From assembly GCF_013373865.1 (NCBI RefSeq), contig NC_050475.1:16786358-16850357 (forward strand): 64,000 bases of DNA. The letters run 5' to 3'. Under the pieces are notes generated by a model. That model did not search any database, was not told where the DNA came from, and worked only from the letters and a program-made list of their open reading frames with translations. Shown here one piece after another: positions 1-14,080 of the stretch; the stretch's first letter is position 1; every line of letters starts with the position of its first letter. The DNA comes from Monomorium pharaonis (taxonomy: Eukaryota > Arthropoda > Insecta > Hymenoptera > Formicidae). The position numbers and the translations under genes are program-made.

Positions 1-3000
1 TTTGCACTCGAAGAAAATCGATCGCCACCGCCAGAGGACCACCGGTAGATTAAACGTCACCCTCGATTGAAACGAGCTCGCGACTCCCGTGTCACATCGG
101 TTTTGTACTTTCGCGCGTATTTTCGTGAATCCCGTGAAATTACGGCTTCACTTAACTTACTCGTGTACACGAGATATCGAAGAGAGCCGATCGACTCAAC
201 GCTTCCTTGCGATTATATCTGCGATCTTCTCATGTACATTAATCATAAATTTGCGACTTGATTTTTTCGTCCCGTTGTCTAGCCAATCTTAACGGAGATA
301 GCAAGGGACGGAACAAGCGAGTCCACCTAGTTTTTACGTCGCGCTGGCACGTTGCCAGGTTTTGATGGCAAAACTGCGAGACGCGCTTCAGAATTGACTT
401 TATTCCTCTTCGTTCTCGGGTACTAGAGCACACCTCCCGGCTTTCCGTTGTCTCTCCACGCTGTCCCTCCGCTTTTTCTTCCTTGCTTTGTAAACTGTTG
501 ACCTCGCAAACTTGCGTCGTTTGCCATTTCGACGTCCGCATTCGGTGGACTTTGCGAAAGAAATACGATCACAACGATTTCTATCCAGTTTCGTCCGGCA
601 CTTCGCCCGACGCACCATCTGGTTTCGTCGCTGCGTCTCTTAGGTGGCTCACTTCACGCACGGAATTGCCTTAAAAGGAGATATTAGAAAATTTATTTTA
701 TTTTGTGATCGCGAAACACTTTTTGGATGAAATAAAAAAAATTAAATTTTAATATTTCTTACATAAGAAATAAAATAATTCTAAACTTTACATTGAATTA
801 ATAGATAACTCTTTCGATTAGAAACCACTGTTTTCTCATAATAATTCCATACTATCAATAAATTTTTGTCGAAAAAGTTGTATGCTTTGGCACGGTTGCA
901 TTTAATTTTAAAACGATGTCGTATAATCAAGCGATATGTTCTCCGATCGAATTGATTTTCCGTCGTTTTTTACCGTTACAACATCAATCGCATTTGTTAC
1001 CTGTCTGGCTTCCCAAAGTTCAGAACTTGTCTATTGAAACTCGAAAGGTCTCTACCAATGTGACTCCGCAGATTCCGTGAGATCCATTTCAGGTTCTGGC
1101 TGCCGGGTTCTGGCTGGAATCACAACTATTGACCGCCCTATGGTTCGAAAGTAGTAGGAGCTTAGAGCGTGGAGGATTTCAAAGTTCTCTCGATCAGGAT
1201 GGCGCGGTTGCCGGTTGCCGACCGTCGGGTCTAATAAATTCGTGTCTTTAGACGGCCATTGATAGAGTCGCTTCTTCCCACGGGGGAAAGAAGAGAGCGA
1301 AATTTCTAACGCTTCTCTTTCTCGGCTGCTGCCGCGGCCAACAGGACACAGGAAGTAGCCAAGTTAATCCGAAGTTCCATCATTGAAACTCGCCTCCGCG
1401 AAACCGACGGCTTGCTCCTCTTTCCACTTTTTCGCCGCCCTCTTCGTCCCCCGTTCTATACTTGTCCGACTTCGCTTCGCTCTTAGTTCCCTTTGTTGCT
1501 TTCCTTTATCGGTATCTGTATTTATGCGACGACACCAAAAGCGCGCTGAAAGGAAAGTGGAAGTTGAAAATTGGTTATTTACGGCGGGACCGTAAACGAC
1601 AATAAATAAATAACGGGTAACTTTGAAAATTCCGATAGATCGTCATCAGACATTTATTATTTTATTTATCGGAACTTACTCATCTTCTGCACCTTCCGTG
1701 CGCGCAGAAAAGCTGCATATGAAAAGAAGCTATTATTCGTTTAAAAGGGGAATAAAATTACTTTCCAATTGAATCTATGACTCAATACCCCCCCTTTTTT
1801 TGGAAGACGCTTTTGATAGAAAGTTATTGTTTTATTATAGGTCGCATTATGTTATTCAGAAATAAAAATATTTTTATTATTTATATTGTCGAATTGAAAT
1901 CGACGAGGTTGAACTTAACTCCAATTTAAGGAAGAACTTTCTTTTCTCTTTTGTCACCTTCTCACGAGGTACAATCTCCTTGAGCCATTTCAATTGTTAC
2001 TTACTGTCATTTCATGCCATTTTTTCCGGATAAATTGCGTTTTTATCCGCACATATAGATGTACGGAAGGCGTCGCACCAGCACGGTCGACGTACACTTG
2101 GGAAATTAGGATGGCTCGTGATTATTGATTTTTTTTTTCTCGAGCATCGTGCGGCTCTTCTAGGATGATCGCATGCCCAAAGAAGAGACGATCTCAAGTG
2201 GAAATTGGCAATTCCCAGAGACGAACGTGTTTGCTCCTCTCAAAGTCGTTAACGAGCGCTCATCGACTTAAACGTAAATTGCGGAATACGTGTTTTTCAC
2301 GTGGCACTTGCAGGAAGCTACAAATTCCTTTTTATCTCTCATTGATTAGCGATTAATTAGCGAGACCATTATTACTAGCCGATCCAGCTTTAAATTCTTT
2401 ATCTCCCATCGGGAATGATCAAATATCCCGTGATGAAATAAATATCGTGTTTCTAATGTTGTAAATTAATTTCTGTAAATTATCCCCCCAAAAATACATC
2501 TTATAATGTTGCAAAAATTTCTATGTCATAATTTGCTTACAAAGAACGATTGTTAAAGATAACTGTAAAATTTTACTTGCATTTGAAGTATTTATGAGAC
2601 AGATATTTGTGGCGCACGATGGTTTCACGTAGCTTTACGAGCAGTTCTACGTGACGGAGCGCAAAAATACCTTTTTGTCTTCTGGCGCGAAATATCTCCG
2701 CCATAAACTCAAGAGTTCGAAACACCATTGGTTTCTTATAAATCGACGTTTCTGTCAATCTTTATAACTTTATAAGATTGAAAATAGAATGCCGCAAAAC
2801 AGATACGGGTGTAAAAGCTGACGTCATCTCGCCCTATTTACAAATTTTGCACGATTTTATCGAACTCATTGGCTGATGACTTGTTCTATTTTCAATGTGC
2901 GACAAAAATAGAACAAGGTATTTATGCATGAGTTAAATAAAAATGTTAATAGTTTGTCTAATATGATATTAATAAGAAATCCAATTTTGCTTAAAAATAT

Positions 3001-6000
3001 AATTTTAGAATTTATCACATGAAATTTATATCAGCAATAACAGTTGATAATTTTATTGCCGCACGATTTTTACACATTTATCGTGCGGCGCATCACGAAT
3101 TGAAGAAGGCAAATTCGCAGAGAGAAATGGATTTTCTTCGCAAAATTAACCTCGTAGTTATGAAGATTGAATTTAAATTTAGTTATTTTAATTTTGATAA
3201 AGAACTTTTTCTCCAGAATTTTTCAAGAAGTAGATTTAGATTACAGCTGCACTGAATCTTTCAATCACATACCGCGCAAACTTTCCGAACTATTTTCATT
3301 TAGCTGGTGCACGATTTTTGTGTGTAATCTCAATTTTTTTTGGAGGGGGAGATATCTTCTGTTAGCAATGTAGTATGCGCGTCATATTTCAATAATAGGC
3401 ATTACAAGTATCGGCGATACAACGTTCCTGTTTATTGGAAATAGGCGCGGTGCTATGCGCGAGCGTTACGCATGACAGTGCGGTTGCTTTCAATATGTGG
3501 CGCTTAGTAGCTGGCAAAGTTGTAGGATTTTGCGAAGCGGGCCATTATATTCTATGCAACGTCGCATCGTAATTCAATAGTCGCTCCGCACGCTAGAACT
3601 TGATTATCGTCCATTATCACAAACGATATTATTCGCATAATTTATGGTGAAGCGCTTAGAATCGAATCTCGTGTAACTGCATGAGCGATTTCTATGGAGA
3701 TATCACGGCCTCTTCCAACGATAAACCCGCGCCGCGCCGGCGCAACTTTGTCGCCGATATCGGAAATAGGATAAAAATTACGCATGCAGGTTGAATCCCG
3801 AATTCAAATTCGGGCGAATAGTATCGATTGTATTGTACATGTAACGATCTCGCAATGCCGCGCGAAAAGGAATAAGAGAATTCATTTTTGTGCTCGTACA
3901 ATTTTTTTGTACCGTAAAAAAAAACGAGTAATTGCATGGTAACGGGCATTTCTTGATTTATTAGAAAGGCAACGCTTGTTACGTACTGGATTTAAGGTGC
4001 TGGAATTAAGATGAGTTAAAGAAGTAATGAAGATTCACCACAGCGTACACGGGCTTTCCCGGCATGGATTAATGCACGTTCCGCGTTAATGCAATTCCGC
4101 GTTTTACCTTTTTATTTAGTAACCATAAAATATGCACCAGTTTAAAATGTGAATGCGCCCTACAATTGTAGTGGTGAGAAGACAAAAATATACATCATAT
4201 TGGAATACTTTAAAATATTTGTGAAGTCTCCGATTCGACAATATAACATTTGATATCGCAAATAGATTATTTATGTACGTATTATTCATATATGCATCAG
4301 ATATCTGATATTGAATTGTACAATTATTATACAATGGGCAATTATTCATCGATGATAATTAATTCATGGCTTCCATAACAATATGATAACAAAAACGAAA
4401 ACTTAATAATCGTGAAATAAAACTCTGTCGATTACACTTCATTTTATCGTGAGAAGTGACCTTAAGAATACCGAATAGGTTTTAAAAGGCTTTCAGAAAG
4501 ATTTAAAACTGCTCGCGATCGAGGTAAGTTTTCTTTCAAGCTGAAGTTTAATGGACAAAGAATATAGTGACGCGCGCACATGCACACGCTGTGTCGGTTA
4601 GCTTGGTGTGCGTCGATTTAACGATTCAAAGGCGTTACGGGTTGGCGAGAATAGTCGACGGGATAGATTAGAACGAGCCGGGATAGTTTCGGATTGGCCG
4701 GAATAGACCGGGATAAGCATGATTCGCTCGTATCCGAACATCTTACGAGGTGGTGACTCTTGCCTCGGTTGCGCCCTTCTTCCCCTTTGAAACGTATTTC
4801 GTTTCGCCAAGAAAAGGAGTAAGGACGGAAGGAGCGTCTCTTCCTTCTCTCCTCGTCGCTGGCAACTCCACCTTTCCGTGCGATAAGATCGCTTTGGTGA
4901 CGGTAATAAAGGGAAGTAGAGTTCAACGGGGGGGTAAATCGAGTTACCTTTGCCGGTATCTCTGTCCTTTTTCTTCCCCCGGTAGCTCCCTACTCCGCTC
5001 CGTGTTCGCTCACATTCTTTTATGCCGGGGCGTGAGAGGGCGGGGAGCGGCTTTTAGGAAAGAAGGTTGAGATAGGTCAGCCAGAGGAGAGAACAGAAGC
5101 CCTTAGTCAAAGACCGCCTCTCTTCTGCGCGTTCTACTTTTCCGTTTTAGGGCAACTAGGAAAACGATCGTCAAGTGCGGAAGCGGTGATGGAGTTACGA
5201 CGCTAAGGTTTTTTTTTTTTTGATTCCTTTAAGCTGATAACCGATCGATCGTGAGCAAACACGCGACGGAGAGGCGAAGACGCGCGCGAGAGGAAGACAC
5301 CGATCTCTCTTCTGTTAGTAAGAATAACGACGTATACTCCGCCGTCGCGTTGAAGCAAAAGTAATCGGCAGCGTATTTCAGCTTATTGGATAGTTCTTGG
5401 ACCACTAGAATCTAATAGAATGAAAATTGATTATGTAGTAGCAAAAACGAAAGTAAAAATCTTTTTTAAATTTAATTATTATATTATATTGCGATATGAT
5501 GAATTAGTTTAACGATAAAACGATATCGGGGTTTTTTTAATTCCATAAATGAAATACTTTTTAGTAGTAAAAAAATTCTCCAATATATATAAAATAATAA
5601 CCAACAAAATAATTTTGAGAAGTTAAATTAAATACAAAAATTATTCTAGATTTACGTCGAAGGACAAAAAAGTTTGATTAAAATTACAAGGCAATAAAAA
5701 TAAAATAGAAAAGCCACATAGAAACGAAGATCGACTTGTATCTTAGATTGAATTAAAATGAAACAAAAATTATATACATAATACAGAGATATCTTTTTGT
5801 GAACGTTTGCGGACGGCAAGATCTCGTCGTCCTGTTATTTGTCGTCCTCGTGTTCTTTCAGGTTTAAATTTATTGAATTCGTGTAACGAATCGTACGAGA
5901 AAGTCGTGTTCGTCTATATAGCCACAGCAATCTACCCAGTTCGCGGTCGAGACGATGGCAGAATAAGTGGGAACTTTAACGTAACAGCGAGCGGAGAAAG

Positions 6001-6335
6001 AGAGAAAAGGATCCTTTCCAGGAACCTTACCGATCTTAAGAGAACATTTTCTAAGGCGATAGATAGACCGGAGGTTCGAGCGACGGCGGTAACGTTACCG
6101 CTCATAAAATTTTAGAGCGATTTGTTCTTACTCCGCGAACCGGCCGCTGTGAAGTTTTACGTCGCGGTTGGCCAAGTTCTATCGCTCGTTCGCATTGCCC
6201 GGCACTTCGCGCGAATCCCGATAATTCGATCAACTCTTTCAGTTAGCCTTTCCGTTATTCACGTCGCGACCATGAGGAAATCGTGAGGAACGTCGGCCTG
6301 ATCGTACGATTAAATCATGAATCACGAACGATTCA
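1..6335. other. non-coding stretch, no gene recognised
   Basis: No open frame here resembles a protein family I know, and those present are short and often overlap on both strands. Base composition alternates. AT-rich runs lie at about 680-960, 1600-1930, 2440-3260, 4090-4450 and 5400-5800. GC-richer patches lie at about 1000-1350, 3690-3850 and 4590-5390. The 4590-5390 patch carries short open frames on both strands and purine/pyrimidine-biased runs, as promoter-proximal or 5' untranslated DNA often does, but no splice or start signal is convincing. It could be intergenic DNA or part of a long intron. Confidence 0.5.
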
Positions 6336-6337
6336 TA

Positions 6338-6579
6338 CTCTCTAAGCCGTAATCAGTGGATATTCACTGATTCGCATTGGCATACTTATAATTGTGATAA
6401 TCAGTGAATATTCACTGTCTTTCAGTAATTTCCACTTCAGAATTAGTGTATATAGTCACTGAAAGATCAGTGTATTTATTTCACTGATTGATAATCAGTA
6501 AATGATTATAAGTATATCACTGAAAGTTAGTGTATTTCCACTGATTTTGTCGAGTTTTCACTGATTGTGATTTAGAGAG
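6338..6579. mobile_element. TA-flanked MITE made of alternating CAGTG/CACTG motifs
   Basis: The ends are imperfect terminal inverted repeats of about 21 bp. The left end starts CTCTCTAAGC and the right end, read on the minus strand, starts CTCTCTAAAT; both then run into AATCAGTG. A TA dinucleotide flanks each end (6336-6337 and 6580-6581), the target duplication expected of Tc1/mariner-mobilised elements. The 242-bp body has no coding capacity. It is almost filled with short palindromic units pairing a TCAGTG-like half with a TTCACTGA-like half across an AT spacer, with about eleven half-sites in total. This fits a non-autonomous miniature element. The mariner superfamily is inferred from TA and length only. 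Confidence 0.7.
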
Positions 6580-6581
6580 TA

Positions 6582-9500
6582 AAGTAATGATCTTTGCCTT
6601 GCAATAGAAAAGAATAATAATAATAATAATCGGATTCCCTGCAAATAAGATATAATAATTAACGTTATATCGCGAAGAGAGTATTACTTACTTTAATTCA
6701 TAAAGATTCATTTAATAAATATTTCTTTTTTGCTCTTGTTTAACTTCTAGCATGAATTATAAAATAGTTAGTTAAGTAAGCGCAGCATTAAAATTTTTAA
6801 GTAATTAGTTAAGTAAAGTTATTAAGTATATATAATTCTAGTTTCAAACTATTAAATTAAATGGAGACTAAATTATTCTTCACTTAATTTGCGTGAACTC
6901 CTTATGAAGCTTATGTTACGAGAGGGTCTTTGTCTTCGATCGACTAACACAGAATATCGACTGCATTCTCCAGGAAAGGCCAAGTCAAGATAAAGATTTC
7001 TTCAGAAACTAGAATTATATATCTTCAATTAGTTATGTTGGAAAAAAATCGCATTGAGAGTCTTATCGAAGAAGCGTTACTTCTCAAAGGGCTCATAAAG
7101 TTTGTTAATGTTATTAGTTTAAAGACGTACGCGTTGCGCAATCCACCAATATCCGCACCATTTGGACGTATCGGGCAATTAAAATTCAGGTCGTCAACGC
7201 GCGACTGACATCGTCGAAACTTTAGCTTGCGCAGTTTAGAAACTAGTTTCTCAGGAGATAGGAGCTAGCGACCGAGACGCGGCCCAATAATCGAGGACCT
7301 ATTACTATTTCCGACCTGTCTGTACGTTTTCGGAGGTTCTATTTACGCACAAATGCCGGCATAGTCGGGGGGGAGCTTGTGTTTCTGCGATAAATTCTTA
7401 ATCGGCGGCGAGGATGTAACGCCGGCAGACACGGAATGGTATACGAAGAAGCGAAGCTCTGCGAGCCGTTTAATTAACGGGATCAACGTAAACGTGCAAT
7501 TTCGCGGACCTAGAGCCGTTTAGCGAGCGGCCCTCGTTATGTCGTTAATTAGTCGTTGATCCTCGTACGTTTCATAAAGCTCAGAGAACATTTTTAATTT
7601 TGTTTCCAGAAAGGGTTGGGACGAGCTAACACTTTTACTATCGGATTTACGTGAGGAATCAATTACGATGTAGACTAAAGAGGACTTTGAAATCCTATTT
7701 GAAGATTCATATGATTTGTATGAGATGTCTTTATAATAAATTTTTATAATAAAAATATGCAGAGAAACAAATTTAAGACAAATATTATCGTCACGTTATA
7801 ATATTTTAATATATTGTAGGAATTTTTGTATTACGCTCAAAAAAATTGATATACGTAATTGGAGTTTTTACATACTTAAAAAAGTATACGTTTTTATTTT
7901 TTTTTATTTTATTTATTTGATATTATACTCTTAAATATATTATATAAATAGAAGTGTAACGAAGGCTAAATTTTCATGTTATTTCTTACGAAACGAAAAT
8001 TAAGCGAGTGGCTTGTACGTAACATATTGGTAACCCGTTCACATGCAAACATATAGGCTTAGGTTTTAATAAGGCACAGCGCTTAATGAGGACCTGGCCA
8101 AATGAATGATGATGACCAAGCCCTTTGGTCGGAATGGTCTTGTTATCCCATTGATTAATTCTCCATCACGCGTTGATTAAATTCTGCCGATTGTACCCGT
8201 TTACGGCCATTATTCTGCTATTCACGTCGATTGTCAGTGCATCCACAATAGACACTAATTACCGACAATAATTAGAAAATTAATATAAGAATTTAACAAA
8301 TCGCAATAGTTAATTGAAACATTCGTGTTGCATTTAATAAAGCTCATGCAGAGCATAGAATAAGTAATTTAGGTCTCACAATTAGTACGATACTAGAATA
8401 ACATTTAAACGATATACACAAGATATTAATGAATACCTCACGCTTTTCAAAATAATATAACATAATACATAACGTATCACTACCATTATTGTTTTGTTCA
8501 AACGATTATGATCGCCTGTTTGTGCTGGAAAATATAACTTCCGCGGATAAGAGAGAAATATAAATCACAATAATAATTTACTCAAAGTTCGCTTGCCATA
8601 CAAAGTCTCATTCCCCTTTTTAATAACCTGGTATCACACAAGTGGAAAAATTGTAGATGAAACGATTACCATTAATTAGCTTGTCTCTTTGCACGTGTAG
8701 AAAAGGCACAATTTGCATATGCGCCATTAATATTGTATAAAACGCGTTCCGTTGACTTATGTGGTCTATCATATAATCGGAGAAATGAATTCTGTCAGGA
8801 AATCGCGCTTCAGAGCACACGTTGGGCCGACACGTGTTTCACGCATGCCGCGTCCCTCTGTTTGCGTACTCGTGCCAGTGCACGTTTACGTAACGACACG
8901 CTGAACTCAAAGGGCAAACGTTGCCCGGATGTAAACGGTGCTCATTAGTACCTACGAGAATACATTAGGAGACAGCTCAGCTCAGACGCGCCTCCTGGCC
9001 GTCCATTAGCGGTATCGCACGTCTTGCGAATTATACGAACGCTTATTAAGCCACCAAATTTCCGGATGACCGACGTATACCTAACGTTAGAAAGTCCGAC
9101 GTGAAATGCAATTAATTTCATTATCGCTCGTTAGAGTTTGCATCGCGTTATGTTTATGTCAGCACGCTACGGGGAAAGTCAGCCGCCGCCGTCGACGAGA
9201 TTGGCGGCTTGTTCACAAACTCGCGGGGGGGGACTCGCGAATAATTGCAGTAACCATAAATCGAATCCGGTTACCTCGGAGCGGTTAATTGTATAATAAT
9301 GTAAAAGAAGATTTTCGTTTGATAATCATTGAATGTGCAAAAGGAGAAGCGTATTGACATGTTGCACGTATCGACATGTTAAGTCATACGGATAATATCG
9401 AAGCGAACGCTTTTAGCAAACAGAGCCTCCTTTTCTTACTAAAAAGCTTGTTTGAAATTTCTTGTTTTGTGAAAAGCACAAAAGCAATGGCGCTGTTCAT

Positions 9501-11391
9501 TGCACTAAAACCGAAACTTGTCTGGAGTTTAATCTATTTAAGACTATTTTTTTATATTCTTATTCTTTATATATACACGCACAAAGAGACGCTTGTTTTT
9601 ATCATAACACTTTTGCATACCTTGTTTACGAACGACGACGATTAATGTAATTTATCATTGTCAGCGCTCTTATCCATAAAGAAACACTTAAAAAAATCTC
9701 GGGAGACTTTCATAAACTGAAGCCTTAATAATTACTCGTTTGCGACGTACGATAGTAATTAAGGAAGGTATTACGCAAAATTTAATTACGGCGGATCGTT
9801 CAATAAAGAATCGTTGTTCAAGGAAACCGCATGCAAACGAGACGCAGCCCTACAGAGCGGCGGATGATTATTAATTATTCCCGTGCATTCTTGTACATAA
9901 CGGCTGCAATGTTGCTTCAACAAAGTGCCCTTTGCAAGTTAATCGAAACTTCATACCATCGTGACAAGTGCAATTTTAAATATATGTCTTCGCGTGACTT
10001 TATTTATAATCCATTGTACGTGAATTTACTCGTCTTTATCATGATTTTAGTTTAACACTATTATAATTTACAATCTTTATTTGATTTTTTTATTATTTAT
10101 TATTTAATCCACGTTGATTAATGTAATCAAGAAGAGTTATATTGAAAAAATGATTATTATTATTATTAGCGTAAAATAACAGAATATTATTTGATCAGAA
10201 ATTTATATCCATTTATACACTTCGACATTTAATTTGAAATTGACACATCTCTTCTATAGAAGAGAGCAAAAGAGAAAATAATTTGTTTTATTTTTGTCCT
10301 CATTAACATTAATTAAGTGTAACTGTTACATTTTCTCATAATTTTTTCTAATTGGTCTTATTTAATTTTTTTTGTTTTTGAAAGAAAAACAGTGTAAAAG
10401 AACTGTGAAAAGCTGTATTTAAAATCTTCTATAATTCTATATTGTATTTGTAAAATATATAACTATTTATCTTTAACATTTCGTTTATTACATCTATAAT
10501 CTTTCATACTTTGAAACTTTATTTTACAAACGGTTGCGAAAGTCTGATTCTTGCACATCTTTATACGACACGATAATACAAGCTTAAAAAAGTTTAATTA
10601 CACACAGCTCTGTATAAACGTTTTTTTTTTCTACTGGATCCTCGCGCGACGGCGACGATCCGCGCGGTAACTACTTCTTCGCTTTCCTTTGAAAGATATC
10701 TCGCGCGCGGAAAGGATTGAGTTGCGAGCTGGAGACGCCGATTTCTTTGATGTCTCGGTAGATGCATTTGATCAAGAAAACTTTTCGAGCTTCGTATTTA
10801 GAGATACATTTTTACTTCCTCTGCGCGCGCCTGAACGCGCAGAAACACGAAGCGGAAACTCAAATCGCAGCTCCAAAAGTTCGTTGGGAAGCTAACTTTC
10901 TACCAAAAGAGGAAACGAGAAGCGCGCGTTTTTTCACCCCATTAAAATGCTTTCGTATGCGGTACAGCTTTTGGGGCGCGAGCCACACCACGAGAAAAGT
11001 CAAGTAAATTGTTTTTGCCACTAAACGAAGTAGAGAGAGCATTTGGTAAGCAAACTAATCTCTTAATTCCTCGCGCTCGAAAAGCGTGTTTTGCCGCGCC
11101 AATCCGAAATTATTCTTTAAGCGCGGTATTACAGCTCAAAACGCAAATACGCATAATCTGACGTATGTGGAACGCGGGGGAAAATATTTGCGCGTCCTAT
11201 AATGGACGTTATTTTAAAAAATACGTCTGAAAGCCCTCTTTTGCCATTGTCCATAAAAGAGTTGTTATCCGCAGGCAAAATTGTCGGAGAAATATGGTTA
11301 GCACACTGTGCTGTCCCGTGAATCTTTTAGGGATCGCAATGTTTTTCTTAGCGTTAACAAAAAAATTTACGGAAATATTTTATACACTCCC

Positions 11392-11394
<3 letters not shown>
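6582..11394. other. non-coding stretch, no gene recognised
   Basis: Mostly AT-rich DNA with short unrelated open frames. An (AAT)6 run lies at 6613-6630 and an ATT-type run near 10150. Segments at about 7080-7560 and 8040-8240 are less AT-biased and compositionally complex, with several ATTA-type homeodomain-like core motifs. They would be candidates for conserved non-coding DNA, but this cannot be tested from one sequence. A GC-richer patch at about 10640-11120 has short frames on both strands and CGCG clusters. No splice-bounded exon is convincing. Confidence 0.45.

Positions 11395-11454
<60 letters not shown>
11395..11454. repeat. (AG)30 microsatellite
   Basis: An uninterrupted run of 30 AG units is visible directly, the longest perfect dinucleotide tract in the window. 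It sits inside a short open frame that simply translates the repeat as Arg-Glu, so that frame is an artefact. In insects GA/CT tracts can bind GAGA-type factors. Here it may equally be neutral slippage. Confidence 0.97.
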
Positions 11455-11458
<4 letters not shown>

Positions 11459-14076
11459 TCTTTGGTGAGTTAATAATCATGGCCTACAATCTCTTAGTTA
11501 TCTCCACGATCCATCCTGTAGAATTGTAGATGCATTGCTACTCGTATAAAAACGACGTTTTCTTGCTCATACTTTAAACTGGTAGTCTTTCTAGAAAGCA
11601 CGCTGAATACAATAATAGGAGAAGAGGTTCCATTTGAACGCGCACAGTGATAACATTCATTTCCAGACTCAGCATTTATATCCCATGCGCCGGGATATCA
11701 GATAAAAGTCGAAAGAAGGAATAATGGCAATCGTATGAGGAAATAAAAAGGTCATACAATGCATATACGTGCATTTCTTGACACAATATTGTCAATAAGA
11801 TTATCTTTACACAAATAAATTGATGATAACATAAATTATAATTTACGAATAATACACTATATGCCACCGTATACTGTTTTTCATTTAAACCTTAAATTAA
11901 ATATATATTTCTTTGTGTGCCCTTATTCATAAAAACTCTACCATAATCTATTCGCAAATCCATTCCATCATTCTCATGAATATCGTGACGTATCTGGTAC
12001 GTACAGTTACGCACACACTTGCATTGTTTAGAAGCGGATATGTGTACTCGCACAGCTCGTAATTAATTCGGAGTGTCGAGTCAAGACGATGAATTTCTCC
12101 CCCTCCCCACTTCTCTTTTTCTTCCGACGACAGGTGTGATACAGACGTATAACGGGCTTTCTCTAGTCGGCGAGTCGTCGAGGTCGCGAGAGCTCCAGTG
12201 CACCGCGCTACGTCTTGCAAGTTCGCACGAGAACTCGGATTCTGCTTCTTGTCTGCACGAAAGCGTGCCCTGCCCTCGGTAGACAAGAGATCGCAAATTG
12301 GTAAGCGCGCAATCTCCACGCGAAATCCGGCGGAATGTCGCGAAATAATTTCAACGTTGCGTTACTCTCTCTCTCTCTCTCTCTCTCTCTGTCTTCCCCT
12401 CCCTCGCTCTCCTGCCCTTCCTTTTCTCTCTATTTAATACCTCTCGTGTTGTCGAGCAATCTCTTTCTCATTACTGGCGTTAAATGTAACCCCATTAATA
12501 CAGCAGATTGCCGCTGCATCGTTTTAATTAAATTTCGAAATTGCTGCGATTATAAAGATAGAATTGAAGCTGAATCGTTGAAAATCGTATGTCAAATGTA
12601 AGCGTGAAAATTCCATTATTCCAATTAACTTCGAATAAAGCAATATAAAGTAAATTTTAAATGATTTTAATTTATTATATCTGGCCTCGGACGTTATTCG
12701 CACAATTGTGATTGTATAATAAAAATTATTTGAATTTAATTTATTATATTGTGTACAAAATTTAATATAAAACGGATTTAAAATCTGTAATACTGCATTA
12801 GTATCGCCATTGATCATGTTTTAAACCATTGCGAATTAATCGATATTAATTGATGTTTGGAGACCATATAACTTCTTATTTCAATAAACTTGATAATAAT
12901 AAGCTTCATAATATTTAAAAAACATTTAATGCTTTTCACGATATTAATATTAAGTAACATTGAAAAAAATGTAATAAATCAGAAAGCAATGATTGCTCAA
13001 CTTTTGACAGTGCTTGTTACATGAAATTTAACGCATAATCTATTTTTTATGTAAACATGACACGTGTATTTTTTATTTGTGGATACTTCACGTGCAATGT
13101 GGTATCTAATGAAAAAGTTGATCCAAAAATATTATCACTCAAAAATATCCAAATCCTATGAAATCAACGTTCATAAATCTTGGTTTGACATTCAGGAGTA
13201 AAAAATATGAGCTTATTTTGTATAATAGTAGATATAAAGTAAAAATGTTTAAAATGATAACAGATCTAACAATAAGACTTAATGGAGCAAAAAGAGTTTG
13301 TATTAGATATAAATTGCTCATGGATAAGAAGGGCTTTTCTATTAGTGCAAAACTATTACAAATGTCTGCGAGTACAAATGATCGTTCATTGGCGTGGCGA
13401 GCGTAGGGAACAGATGATTAACGCGTAACGCCATAGTGACAGATACGTCATTCTTTCCCGATAATTGTCTAGAATGAATTGGCAATATCGCTGGTTAGCA
13501 GGCACCCATTTTCATCGATCGCGAACAATAAATAGCATGGGATATTACCCGTTCGCACGTTTTACGGCACTAATTTACGGCGTGGCGCTATTAGCTCATT
13601 ACTGAGTACCATCGTGACGTGTAACAGACACAAAAAAAAAACTCTGACCTCGACTTTCTCGCAACTTGAACATTACTGCGATGATCGAGCAGGCTTTTCG
13701 TAGCGCACTGGAATAGAGGAATATTCGTTCTTTATGCGACTATCTCAATCGTTTTCAATCTCTCACGATTGAGGAATGAATTAAGTTAATATTAAAATTA
13801 AATTCGTTAATTTGCTCACCCGGCACTTATGATTTATAAGCTCGTAGATTCATGAACATCAAAGGAACTTTCTTTGTCATTGCAAGAATATAACGTCCGC
13901 TCTCTTTGAGCGATTAAGTTAACGTTACAATCGTCAAGTGAAACATTAAGCTGCTTATGCTAAAACTTTCTCTTTGTGCTAAGTAAAGTCATATAAAAGC
14001 TCGAAAGTCTTATAGCAAAATATTAAGCTGCTCATTTTGTCATAATTGAAACCGCGTAAACAATTTATTGGTTTAC
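11455..14076. other. non-coding stretch before the retrotransposon
   Basis: AT-rich DNA with a GC-richer pocket at about 12060-12430 that ends in a CT tract. The open frames in that pocket overlap on opposite strands and resemble no family. The stretch ends at the GATG target site of the Gypsy element. I see no gene. Confidence 0.45.
12365..12390. repeat. (CT)13 microsatellite
   Basis: A perfect CT tract seen directly, embedded in a wider pyrimidine-rich stretch that runs to about 12440. Confidence 0.95.
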
Positions 14077-14080
14077 GATG
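14077..14080. repeat. target-site duplication GATG (left copy)
   Basis: GATG abuts the outer end of the left LTR and is repeated at 19352-19355 just outside the right LTR. A duplication of 4-6 bp is what Ty3/Gypsy integrases make, so it marks a single intact insertion event. Confidence 0.85.
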
